Below, in pieces: positions 16,364 to 25,005 of a DNA stretch of 34,693 bases. The notes below the pieces were generated by a model. It did not search any database, was not told where the DNA came from, and saw nothing but the letters and a program-made list of their open reading frames with translations. Position 1 is the stretch's first letter. Each line of letters starts with the position of its first letter. The translations under genes and the position numbers were made by a program. Source of the stretch: an uncultured Prevotellaceae bacterium (GTDB lineage: Bacteria > Bacteroidota > Bacteroidia > Bacteroidales > Bacteroidaceae); contig CAMJFC010000028.1 in the NCBI GenBank assembly GCA_946404865.1, positions 1 to 34,693 of the forward strand, read 5' to 3'.

Positions 16364-16900
16364 ATGAAGAGAAAACTATTTACCCTGGCAGCCATCCTGT
16401 TGGCTTTGCCGCTGATGGCCGTTTGCCCACAAAAAGGAAACAGTGTTCCCGAGTTTGCCCAATTCTGGTCATTGATCAACAGCATTTACGATGGTGAGTG
16501 GGCAGACAAGACCACTGACCCCAGCACAGACATGAAGAGAATCGTCTTTGAAAACGAGACCGACAGTGAGGAAGGGATAGAGATGACGACCATCATCTAC
16601 GGCCGGGGCGTCAAAGCCGTCAAAAAACAGATGGAGGGCTATATGGATTGGGTGTGCGAGGCGACCGACGCACACGCCTACTACGCACGCTTTCATTTCG
16701 ACACCGACAACGGCGCCATCATCGCATTCAAGGACAAGGCCGATGCCGATGCCTTCTCACGACAGATGCGACCGCTTCTCCAGCGGGATGACACCGACTT
16801 GGAATACGGCTCAGCCACTATCGGCTATTTCTACTTAGCCCAAGTGGAACCCCAGCAAAACGACGAGGGATGGTGGATATTCGATTTCCACGCCGGATGA
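16364..16900 (+). CDS. Exported small protein of unknown function
   Basis: 178 residues. The N-terminus MKRKLFTLAAILLALPLMAV is a standard signal peptide with likely cleavage near MAV-CP. The mature part is acidic, with no transmembrane segment and no motif I recognise. The pattern KADADAFSRQMRPLLQRDD and the ending GWWIFDFHAG suggest a small alpha/beta domain. It is transcribed from its own promoter; the next gene starts 200 bases on, with its own promoter, so it looks like a single-gene unit. It is probably periplasmic. No function is offered. Confidence 0.8.
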   Translation: MKRKLFTLAAILLALPLMAVCPQKGNSVPEFAQFWSLINSIYDGEWADKTTDPSTDMKRIVFENETDSEEGIEMTTIIYGRGVKAVKKQMEGYMDWVCEATDAHAYYARFHFDTDNGAIIAFKDKADADAFSRQMRPLLQRDDTDLEYGSATIGYFYLAQVEPQQNDEGWWIFDFHAG

Positions 16901-17040
16901 GGTGAGGGGTTAGGGGTAAGAGGTGATGGGTTAGGGGTAAGAGGTGAGAGGCAAGGAGCAAGGGGCAAGGGGTAAGAGATATGCTTAGAACACTAAACCC
17001 TAATCCCTCAACCTTAAACCATTTAGAACCCTAAACCTTA
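16899..17040. repeat. G-rich 21-bp tandem repeat facing a C-rich array
   Basis: GAGGTGAGGGGTTAGGGGTAA occurs at 16899-16919 and, with one change, at 16920-16940, followed by degenerate G-rich copies to about 16978. From 16991 to 17040 the strand turns C-rich with TAAACCCTAATCCC-type units, roughly the complement. It covers the 3' end of one gene and stops just before the next promoter. Confidence 0.65.
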
Positions 17041-17048
17041 TTAAAAAT

Positions 17049-17080
17049 TTTGCTATTCCAAGATTATGACGTATTTTTGC
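17049..17080 (+). promoter_or_regulatory. Promoter of the TlpA-like lipoprotein gene
   Basis: TTTG (17049-17052), 19 bases, TATTTTTGC (17072-17080). Both boxes are perfect. Transcription would start near 17087, so the start codon must be 17101 and not the in-frame ATG at 17050. Confidence 0.85.
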
Positions 17081-17100
17081 CGTCAAATTTTAACACAGCA

Positions 17101-18279
17101 ATGAAAAAGTTACTCAAGAACATGACAAGCGCGATGGCTGTGGCGATAGCCGCCATTGCCGTCGCCTCCTGCGACAACAGTCCGAAATTCCAACTCACAG
17201 GCAACATCACACAAGCCAAGGACTCCGTTCTCTATCTCGACCACATGGCCTTGGACGGTGTCAAAGTAATCGACTCTCTGAAACTGGACGACGACGGGGC
17301 GTTCTCTTTCAGTATCAACGCGCCCAAAGACGCACCCGAGTTTTACCGTCTGCGCATCTACAACCAGATTATCAATGTGGCCGTTGATTCCACGGAGACC
17401 ATCACCGTGAAAGCCGACTATAAGAACATGGCCGGAGGATACAATGTGGAGGGCAACGATGACTGCCAGAGAATCAAAGAGCTGACCATCAAGCAGATGG
17501 ACTTACAGGCCCGTGCCCAACAGGTGGCCTCCGACCCGCGGATGACGGGCGACATGCCGGGCGACAGCATCTTCCGTATGCTCAACACCTATAAGGACGA
17601 GGTGTGCCGCGACTATATCTACAAGAACCCGCTCCATGCCTCATCGTACTTCGCCCTGTTCCAAGGCATCGCCGTCAACAGATCCTATATCAACATTTTC
17701 GACCCGCAACGCCATCTCGACGATGTGCGCCCCTTCCAGGCTGTGGCCACCTCGTGGAAACAGCAATATCCCGAGGACCTGCGCGCGCAAAACTTAGAGA
17801 CCATCGCGCTTGAGGGAGTGAAGACCAAGCGAATCGTGGAGAAGCAAAACCAAGGATTTGAGATTGACCCTGAGAAGGTGAGCGAGGTGTCGCTGATTGA
17901 CGTGCCGCTGCCCGATGCGACAGGCCGCATCCGTCATCTGACCGAACTGAAAGGCAAGGTGGTGCTGCTCGACTTCCACGTCTTCGCCGACGAGAACTCG
18001 CCCGCCCGCATCATGATGCTGCGCGAACTGTACAACAAATACCACGACCGGGGACTGGAATTCTATCAGGTGTCGCTCGACCAGGACGACCACTTCTGGA
18101 AGACGCAGACCGACGCCCTGCCCTGGATCAACGTGCGCGACGACGGCCACACATCGCTCTTCTACCTGAACAGTGCCGAGAAGGTGCCGTGCAGCTTCAT
18201 CATCAGCCGCGACAACGAGGTGGTGATGAGCGCCAAGCAGATTAAGAATCTGGAGACCGACATCGCGAAGTATCTTTAG
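17101..18279 (+). CDS. DUF4369-thioredoxin-like lipoprotein lacking CXXC
   Basis: 392 residues. MKKLLKNMTSAMAVAIAAIA then VASC24 is a lipoprotein signal. Residues about 28-130 fit the DUF4369 type of N-terminal domain (FQLTGNITQAKDSVLYL...VDSTETITVKADY). A helical spacer follows. Residues about 275-392 have the TlpA/AhpC thioredoxin fold (LKGKVVLLDFHVFADENSPARI ... LEFYQVSLDQDDHFWK ... PCSFIISRDNEVV). Where the family has WCxPC this protein reads FADENSPAR, so both redox cysteines are gone and thiol exchange is not expected. It would be a membrane-anchored periplasmic protein, perhaps binding rather than reducing partners. It has its own promoter and G-rich repeat-like sequence on both sides. 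Confidence 0.88.
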   Translation: MKKLLKNMTSAMAVAIAAIAVASCDNSPKFQLTGNITQAKDSVLYLDHMALDGVKVIDSLKLDDDGAFSFSINAPKDAPEFYRLRIYNQIINVAVDSTETITVKADYKNMAGGYNVEGNDDCQRIKELTIKQMDLQARAQQVASDPRMTGDMPGDSIFRMLNTYKDEVCRDYIYKNPLHASSYFALFQGIAVNRSYINIFDPQRHLDDVRPFQAVATSWKQQYPEDLRAQNLETIALEGVKTKRIVEKQNQGFEIDPEKVSEVSLIDVPLPDATGRIRHLTELKGKVVLLDFHVFADENSPARIMMLRELYNKYHDRGLEFYQVSLDQDDHFWKTQTDALPWINVRDDGHTSLFYLNSAEKVPCSFIISRDNEVVMSAKQIKNLETDIAKYL

Positions 18280-18281
18280 GG

Positions 18282-18330
18282 GTAAGGGGTGAGAGGTAAG
18301 AGGTAAGAGGGTATGGGATAAGAGGAGTTG
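18282..18330. repeat. G-rich low-complexity repeat
   Basis: GGGGTAAGGGGTGAGAGGTAAGAGGTAAGAG-like sequence directly after the lipoprotein stop. It is of the same type as 16899-16978 and as 25179-25206. The rest of the gap to 18428 contains a GGACAG/CTGTCC hairpin (18354-18372). Confidence 0.6.
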
Positions 18331-18427
18331 GGAGGCCACTGCCGAGCTTTGCAGGGACAGGGCTGCTCTGTCCGTAAGAAAGGAGCATTGAGCAAGAGAA
18401 CGTTCAACGGTTAATTTCTGAGGAACA

Positions 18428-21400
18428 ATGAAGACAACGACTTTCGCATGGCTGCTGATACTGATGCTGCTGCCACTCCGTGCGGCGGCAGCCGACATTG
18501 TGGAAACATTTGAAGGCCGCAGCAGTGTAACAAAAGGAGAGACGAGCAGCTCGGGCTATTATGCCAATCAAGATGCCGAACTGAACGCGAGTTTTCAATA
18601 CAAAATCTCAGGCGGAAGTCTAAAACTGGCAAGCGAGGAGAAATCACGCAATTTCTTGAGAAGGAAATATGTCGGCACCATCTATCGCGGACAAAACTTT
18701 GACCTCAGTGTGAAATGCCTTCGCGCTGAAGGCGACTTGAAAGAAGACTTCTTCATTGAGCTGTTGGTGCAAGATGTGACGGATCACATACATAATCAAC
18801 AGTGGTACGAACGTGGTGGCGAATTGCCCCGCGAGGCCCAAGTGTCGTACAAGCCAAGCAAATATTCGGGAGATAGCATCACCTTCCAAATCAACGGCAT
18901 TTTATGCTACTGCGACGGCTGTCAAGAGACTCTGGGTCTCAGCGTGGGTGTGGAAATCATCATCGAGGTGAACATTGAGGGCGACGCAGATGTCGCCGAG
19001 CAGAAAGAGGCCGTCTATACCGAAGACAACGACGCACGAGAGGAACCGGGCGGTGACCCGTGGCCATACGCCATACCCGGTTCGGTGGTGGTCGCCCTAT
19101 TGGGTTATTCACTCACCCGCAAGCCCAAAGGCGGATCGCAGGAACAACCACGGCAGGAGGACCTGCCCGACCGCATGGAGATGCGCATCTACAAGACATT
19201 TGGCGACACCTTGCAAGTGGGCGCGATGCCCCAGAGAGTCTTCGCCCAGATTGTAGGGTTCAAAAACAACGAAGAATACATTGACCTGAATCTGACCTCA
19301 CAAATCACCATCAACGGCGACAACTGCATCACGTCGCAGGATGCCGGCATGGATAGCAACTGGCGATGTGCTGACATACAAGCCGTTAACCCGCCACAGC
19401 CCAACGGCGACGGCGTGGTGACATTCACACTCAACGCCGGAGCCGGACTCTACAACAACCGTCTTCATTTCAAAATCAAGGAAGGCGAGATGCACTTCGC
19501 CCAAGAGAATCTGACGCTGCCCGCCTGTTACGACAAAGCGGTGTTCCTGCCATTCGTCATCGACGGCATGGAGGAAGACGCCAACGTAACGGCCGTGGTA
19601 TATGAAAAAGACGGCCAACCGACACACATGTATGAGGTAAGGGTGCAGTGGAACGCGAAGAAAGAGGTGCAAGAGGCCGTCATCATCGACAAGGTGCTCG
19701 ACAAGGAGAAAGACTGCCACACACCCGGACATTTCATTGAGTTCAACTTGCACTTAGAAGCCGAAAACGGCAAAGGACTGGTGGTGAAAAGCGACTTCCC
19801 CTTATTGCGTTACTACATGGGCATGGTCTATGACATCGGCGTCGGCTACGAAGGCTACGAGGTGGGATGTTACCTTGAGGAATACAACCCCGAAAAGCAT
19901 ACTCAGAAACTGGTATGGGGCGTGTCGGCGGGCAAGACTTACGTGCCACACGAGACAGAAGGCTTCCTCCGCATCTACGACTACGACGAGGAGAACCACT
20001 GCATCCTGATTGTCAAACCTTCACCCGACCCGAAACTGTTCAGTATCAAAGCCGTCGACGAGACGGAGCAGCACCGCATAGATCGACTCGGCCTCAATTA
20101 CGAGGCCAAAGACACGGGCCATCCGCGCGGCACAAGAATCATCCTCCGTTGTCTGCAAGGTTTGCTCGATGCCCCGTCGCGCATTGACGCTGTCGTGACG
20201 TTCGGCACGAAATACAACAATCAAGAATACAAATGCGAGACGCAGGTATTGCTGTGCTCGCAGCCACGACGCATCTTGAAAGAAGCCGCCGCATGGGACG
20301 CACTCATCAAGGAGGACCGCCGTATGCTGAAAAACATGGAGAGCATCGAGAACCTCATCGTGCAATGGGGAATACTCGACCGTTTGATGCCTCTCGTGAA
20401 ATACATTCACATCTTGCGCGACGGATATTTAGAGGACTACGGCCTCGACCGCGACGCGGCCAAGACGGTGGCTCGTGTGTTCGCCTTCATGACCAACGAG
20501 GCGGCAGACTATTCGTTCGATGAAGGCTACAAACCGCTCACGCTGGGCGGCGAGATTGCGCAATGGTTCAAGGACTATGCCCAGGCCATGTTCACCACCG
20601 CCAAACAAGTGAACGAGCATTTGGCTGTGCCCATTATGATAGCACGTATCGCATTAGGTATCAAGACCATGGGTGCAACGGAAGGTTTCTTCCGTCTCTA
20701 CGATGCTTTCAGCATCGGACTGATGGAAATCAGCCTTGCTGAGCTTTATGTCGAGCAAGGACGCGATGCCGTGACCAAACAAATGAAAATCATGGCGATA
20801 GAAGCCGCCAAATGGCAGATTTTCTCATTAGGCATCAAGGCATGTGTCTTCGTGTACGCCGCACCCGTAGGCGGACAACCACCGTTGAGTGCCCGCGCCT
20901 CCACATCGAGGCCCAAGGCGCGCATACCGGCAAAGTCCAGCACGAAGAATTACTCCTCCGGCAAAAAAGGGACAATTGCCAAACAAGTGATTGAAGAGAG
21001 CAACCGGCGCCAGCAAATCGCCAAGGACACCGTGCGCTCGCCCATCGAGAAAGCCAAGGCAAAGACCGTAAAACCCAAGCGCGACCTGACAAATGCCATC
21101 AAATACGGCGAGGCCAAGTCAGTACAAGATATCAAAGACCTGCGCACCACCATTGAACTGTGCAAATCGAACCCCACACCCGAGAATAAGGCCCTGCTCC
21201 GCAAACTGGTCATCGATGTGCAGAGCAACAAACAGGCCATGAACAAGTTGAAAGCCTTAGGACCGGAATACAATAAAGTGCGCCAGGCATTCAACCAAGA
21301 GATGATGGATATTTACAGGCAGACCGACAAAGAGGTAATACAAGAGCTGGCAAAGAAGTACCACCTCGACCCCAGTGAAATCCGGATAGACAATGTGAGC

Positions 21401-22108
21401 AACTCTGACTATACCAAACTGCTGACAGGCGAGAGCATCACCTTCGACCGCGACACCACCTATTATATTGTCAGAAACGGTAAGAAAGTGTATTTCGACC
21501 AGCAATTCACCGAACAGCTCTACAACCGCCGTTTCTATAAGAACACGCTGGGATATGAGAGCAGCGACCAAGCCTTCGCCAACCGCTTCAGCCGCACCAT
21601 GGACCAGACCAACATTGAGGATGTGATGAACCATCCTGAGAGTTTCGGAGCGCAAGAGAACGTCGATATCCTCTTCGACAAAAGCCGGCATACCGAGGCA
21701 CTGCCCAATGCCAAGAAAGTGAGAGACGCCATCATCTATAAGACTGAGGAACGGTTATGGGAGGCGGAGGAGAAACTAAAGATAGCCGACACACTCACCG
21801 ATGCCATGGAACGCGAGAAGATGGAAGCGCGGGCTGTCTGGGACATGATGGAGGGCAACCGCCAGACGATGAAAGACTTCAGGAATTTCACCAAGCCCTA
21901 CAACGACGCGCGTGCCGACATCACCGGCAACAACTATGTGACCGACAACATGCGCAAGGCGGTGGAAGACGTGGCTCTTCTCTTTGAAGGGAAACCACCC
22001 ATCGACATCAATGAGTGTGAATCGCGGCTGGCATTGCGCGGCTACACCTTCAGCTCACTGGCCCACGATGTGGCCGATGCGATGTACAAAGCATCTATCA
22101 CACAATAA
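18428..22108 (+). CDS. Very large signal-peptide/TM protein of unknown function
   Basis: 1226 residues. A signal peptide (1-21, LLILMLLPLRAAAA) is followed by an exported domain (about 22-205) containing CYCDGCQ (160-166). Then come a single TM segment (about 212-229, WPYAIPGSVVVALLGYSL) and RKPK, which by the positive-inside rule puts the remaining 990 or so residues in the cytoplasm. Residues 245-620 look beta-rich (MEMRIYKTFGDTLQVGAMPQ, VVTFTLNAGAGLYNNRLHFK). Residues 640-830 are helical, with a hydrophobic stretch near 815-835. A basic low-complexity linker (about 840-900) joins a long helical C-terminus. I do not recognise the C-terminal domain; the overall plan recalls multidomain effector/polymorphic-toxin architecture but no catalytic motif is evident. 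Its stop is 12 bases before the next gene, so it begins a three-gene unit. Confidence 0.82.
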   Translation: MKTTTFAWLLILMLLPLRAAAADIVETFEGRSSVTKGETSSSGYYANQDAELNASFQYKISGGSLKLASEEKSRNFLRRKYVGTIYRGQNFDLSVKCLRAEGDLKEDFFIELLVQDVTDHIHNQQWYERGGELPREAQVSYKPSKYSGDSITFQINGILCYCDGCQETLGLSVGVEIIIEVNIEGDADVAEQKEAVYTEDNDAREEPGGDPWPYAIPGSVVVALLGYSLTRKPKGGSQEQPRQEDLPDRMEMRIYKTFGDTLQVGAMPQRVFAQIVGFKNNEEYIDLNLTSQITINGDNCITSQDAGMDSNWRCADIQAVNPPQPNGDGVVTFTLNAGAGLYNNRLHFKIKEGEMHFAQENLTLPACYDKAVFLPFVIDGMEEDANVTAVVYEKDGQPTHMYEVRVQWNAKKEVQEAVIIDKVLDKEKDCHTPGHFIEFNLHLEAENGKGLVVKSDFPLLRYYMGMVYDIGVGYEGYEVGCYLEEYNPEKHTQKLVWGVSAGKTYVPHETEGFLRIYDYDEENHCILIVKPSPDPKLFSIKAVDETEQHRIDRLGLNYEAKDTGHPRGTRIILRCLQGLLDAPSRIDAVVTFGTKYNNQEYKCETQVLLCSQPRRILKEAAAWDALIKEDRRMLKNMESIENLIVQWGILDRLMPLVKYIHILRDGYLEDYGLDRDAAKTVARVFAFMTNEAADYSFDEGYKPLTLGGEIAQWFKDYAQAMFTTAKQVNEHLAVPIMIARIALGIKTMGATEGFFRLYDAFSIGLMEISLAELYVEQGRDAVTKQMKIMAIEAAKWQIFSLGIKACVFVYAAPVGGQPPLSARASTSRPKARIPAKSSTKNYSSGKKGTIAKQVIEESNRRQQIAKDTVRSPIEKAKAKTVKPKRDLTNAIKYGEAKSVQDIKDLRTTIELCKSNPTPENKALLRKLVIDVQSNKQAMNKLKALGPEYNKVRQAFNQEMMDIYRQTDKEVIQELAKKYHLDPSEIRIDNVSNSDYTKLLTGESITFDRDTTYYIVRNGKKVYFDQQFTEQLYNRRFYKNTLGYESSDQAFANRFSRTMDQTNIEDVMNHPESFGAQENVDILFDKSRHTEALPNAKKVRDAIIYKTEERLWEAEEKLKIADTLTDAMEREKMEARAVWDMMEGNRQTMKDFRNFTKPYNDARADITGNNYVTDNMRKAVEDVALLFEGKPPIDINECESRLALRGYTFSSLAHDVADAMYKASITQ

Positions 22109-22120
22109 GAGAATACCACG

Positions 22121-22609
22121 ATGAACAGATACGTATGGATGTTGGCGGCATGGTGGGTCTGCATGGCGTGCAACGCGCAGACCTACGCGTTGGAACGGGT
22201 GAACGACTCGCTCACCTACCTGACGCTGACCACGGGCCGCTACACCGACCGGGTGGCGATACATAAACCCGTGTTCCGTTTGGAGACGGGCGATGTGGAC
22301 GGCGACGGGCGCGAAGAGGCCATCGTGGGGATTATCGGGCGCACCCGGCACGACCCACGCTACCTGAAGCGCCTCCATATCTATAAGAATGTGGGCGGGC
22401 GCGTCCGTCCGATGTGGATGGGGTCGCAGTTGGGCGGCATCTTAGAGGATTTCCGTTTCATCAACGGCCAGATACATACGTTGCAGTCCACCACCGACGG
22501 GCGCTATGTGGAGATGACGCACCGCTGGCGCAAATTCGGCCTGGGCTCCGATTCCATCATCCAAGTGAGAGATGAACAATTCAACAACTCAATACCCAAC
22601 AATCTATGA
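22121..22609 (+). CDS. Exported FG-GAP-like small protein
   Basis: 162 residues. The signal peptide MNRYVWMLAAWWVCMACNA ends before QTYALERV. The central segment LETGDVDGDGREEAIVGIIG is the FG-GAP/VCBS-type Ca-binding turn, with its DxDxDG pattern. It is followed by strand-rich sequence with KRLHIYKNVGGRVRPMWMGS, fitting one or two blades of a propeller-like fold; the protein is too short for a full propeller. It starts 12 bases after the 1226-residue gene and its stop overlaps the next ATG (ATGA at 22606-22609), so the three are translationally coupled. It is probably periplasmic. No enzyme function is evident. Confidence 0.82.
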   Translation: MNRYVWMLAAWWVCMACNAQTYALERVNDSLTYLTLTTGRYTDRVAIHKPVFRLETGDVDGDGREEAIVGIIGRTRHDPRYLKRLHIYKNVGGRVRPMWMGSQLGGILEDFRFINGQIHTLQSTTDGRYVEMTHRWRKFGLGSDSIIQVRDEQFNNSIPNNL

Positions 22610-24993
22610 AAAAACTACTTACATTGCTATTCATGCTCATCGGCGTAATGAGCGGATACGCACAAGATGACAACGACTACACTCCCGAGCCGTTTATCCT
22701 GCCCGGAGCCGGCCACATCAACGTGGAGAAGTTGGACAAAGGACTGAACCTGAACATGGACATCTCGAAACTGTCGCTCAGCGAACTGCGCGTGCTGCGC
22801 AACGCCGTGTCAGCGCGCAAGGGCTATGTGTTCACCAGCAGCGAACTGCGCAAAATCTTCGAATCGACCACCTGGTACCTCGACCGTGCCGTGAAGGTGT
22901 TCGATGGCAAGAAGAAGGTGACCTACACCGCTGAGGAACAGAAGTTCATCAACCGCGTGAAAGCCCGCGAAGAGGAGTTGAAGAAACGCAACTTCCAAGG
23001 GGGCAGCGGCAATGTGGTCAACCCCGACAACATCATCAACATCTTTCAGTTGACGGAGTTCGACCCCAAGCTCAAAAGCACCCTGGCACGCAACGGCTTC
23101 GGCATCGTCAGAACCGACGAAGAACAGCTGTTCCAGATTTATGAGCGCAACACCTACCAGGTGTTCCCCTCGTTCGTCACCACCGACCTCTATCTGCAAC
23201 TCTTCCACATCTACTTCGACTGCATGCTGCGCCGCGTGGAGGAAGGTATGCTCAGCGAGAAGATTGCCATGCTCTGCGACCGTCTCCAAGAGCAGTCCCT
23301 CCGTCAGGCCTCCCTCAGCAGTGACTCGCGCATCGTCGAGGCGGCAGAGTGGAACGCAGCCTACTTCGCTGTAGCCAAAGCGCTCATCAAGGGAAAACCG
23401 CTCGCAGGCGTGCCCGACCGCTATGCCGCCATGGCACAACAAGAACTGTCGAACGTCATGGATGCCGTCGATGGCTATTCCAATTTCTTGGAGTATATCG
23501 AGGTGAAATTTGCCTACAGCCTGTTCCGCCCGCGCGGTCACTACACCCGCACCGAGGGACTGCAACGCTATTTCCGCACGATGATGTGGCTGCAAGATGT
23601 GCCTTTCGGTACCGACATCGACCATCAGTTGCTGAGCGCCGCCCTGTTGGCAGAAGCCGTCAACAGCAATAGCGACGTGAAAAAGGCTTACGATGAGGTG
23701 TTCACCCCCGTCACGTTCCTCATCGGTGAGCCCGACAATGTGACCATCCTTCAGGTGAACGACATCATGCGCCAGCAAGGCACCTCAGCCATCGCCATGG
23801 CGCAACATCAAGACCAACTGGACAAAGTGCGTAAGGCCATTGACATCTTAGGCGAGAAACAGACACGCATACGTCCGAGATTCGAGCGCACCTCGTACGT
23901 GAAAATCAACCTGATGCCCCAGCGCTATACACCCGATGCTGAGGTGTTGCTCAACATGGCCGACTACGACAACGACCCCACGTTGCGCGATGTGCCGAGC
24001 GGTCTCGACGTGATGGCAGCCATGGGCAGCACCGCTGCCGAGCGCATCCTCATCCAGGAGTTGGGCACCGACAAGAAGTGGCCGGGTTTCACCGCCGCCT
24101 TGGCATCGATGAAGAAACGCATGACTGACATCAACTGGAATGCCAGTGTGTATAACTCATGGGAAGAGGCGCTCAACGTGCTCAACACCACACGCGACAA
24201 CCGTTGGCCTTACTTCATGAAGACGCCTGCCTGGGAAAAGAAGACTCTCAACGCATCGCTCGCCTCGTGGGCCGAACTGAAGCACGACGCCATCCTCTAC
24301 GCCAAACAGCCCTTCGCCGCGGAGTGCGGCGACGGTGAGGTGCTGCCCGAACCCATCACCAAGGGGTATGTGGAGCCCAATGTGGCATTCTGGGAGAAAG
24401 CCGTGCAACTGGTTGACGCGATGAACACCGTGATGAACCGCCACCAGCTGCACTCAGCCAACACAGAGGAGTTGACGGGAGATATCAAGGCGATTGCCAC
24501 GTTCCTGCTCCAAGTGAGCAAGAAAGAGTTAGCGGGTCAGAAACTCACCGATGATGAGTACAACTCCATCAAAAACATCGGCGCCGATGTGGAGTATCTG
24601 TCATTGGCCCTGCTCTCTCAGCCCGATGAAGAACTCTACGGATGGTATCAGGTGCAGGATGCCGACAAGAAAGTGGCACTCGTCGCCGATGTCTATACCG
24701 CCAATGGCGACAACAACCCCGAGAAGAGCATCCTGTTTGAGGCCGTGGGTCCCACCGACGAGATTTATGTCATCGTAGAGATCGACGGTCTGCTTTACCT
24801 CACCCGCGGGGCCGTATTCTCTTACCGTGAGTTCAAGCGTCCGCTCGGCATGCCCCGCATGACCGATGAGGAGTGGCAGGAGCACTTGGAGACCTATCCC
24901 GACGAGGGACTGCCCTCGTGGATGCAAGAGATTATCGTGCCTGTCAAACCGCCGAAATCCAACGAGTCGGTGTTCTTCGGTTCAAGCTGTTGA
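22606..24993 (+). CDS. Exported YARHG-DUF3160 protein
   Basis: 795 residues. Signal peptide MKKLLTLLFMLIGVMSGYAQ. Residues about 56-125 are a YARHG-type domain (LSELRVLRNAVSARKGYVFTS...STTWYLDRAVKVF...LTAEEQ-like YTAEEQKFINRV). Residues about 145-780 fit DUF3160: LARNGFGIV, YERNTYQVFPSFVTTDLYLQ, FHIYFDCMLRRVEEGM, then ARAGR-rich helices replaced here by long helical stretches. The protein ends in VFFGSSC. YARHG domains are thought to act outside the cell; DUF3160 has no known function. The ATG overlaps the preceding stop by 4 bases, which marks translational coupling with the FG-GAP-like protein. The gene ends 12 bases from the convergent GH35-like gene, with no obvious terminator between. 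Confidence 0.88.
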   Translation: MKKLLTLLFMLIGVMSGYAQDDNDYTPEPFILPGAGHINVEKLDKGLNLNMDISKLSLSELRVLRNAVSARKGYVFTSSELRKIFESTTWYLDRAVKVFDGKKKVTYTAEEQKFINRVKAREEELKKRNFQGGSGNVVNPDNIINIFQLTEFDPKLKSTLARNGFGIVRTDEEQLFQIYERNTYQVFPSFVTTDLYLQLFHIYFDCMLRRVEEGMLSEKIAMLCDRLQEQSLRQASLSSDSRIVEAAEWNAAYFAVAKALIKGKPLAGVPDRYAAMAQQELSNVMDAVDGYSNFLEYIEVKFAYSLFRPRGHYTRTEGLQRYFRTMMWLQDVPFGTDIDHQLLSAALLAEAVNSNSDVKKAYDEVFTPVTFLIGEPDNVTILQVNDIMRQQGTSAIAMAQHQDQLDKVRKAIDILGEKQTRIRPRFERTSYVKINLMPQRYTPDAEVLLNMADYDNDPTLRDVPSGLDVMAAMGSTAAERILIQELGTDKKWPGFTAALASMKKRMTDINWNASVYNSWEEALNVLNTTRDNRWPYFMKTPAWEKKTLNASLASWAELKHDAILYAKQPFAAECGDGEVLPEPITKGYVEPNVAFWEKAVQLVDAMNTVMNRHQLHSANTEELTGDIKAIATFLLQVSKKELAGQKLTDDEYNSIKNIGADVEYLSLALLSQPDEELYGWYQVQDADKKVALVADVYTANGDNNPEKSILFEAVGPTDEIYVIVEIDGLLYLTRGAVFSYREFKRPLGMPRMTDEEWQEHLETYPDEGLPSWMQEIIVPVKPPKSNESVFFGSSC

Positions 24994-25005
24994 CGGAAAG
25001 GAAAC

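Noticed and set aside
17050..17100. In-frame upstream ATG for the TlpA-like lipoprotein
   Set aside because: It overlaps the -33 box of a near-perfect promoter, and the lipoprotein signal starts at 17101.
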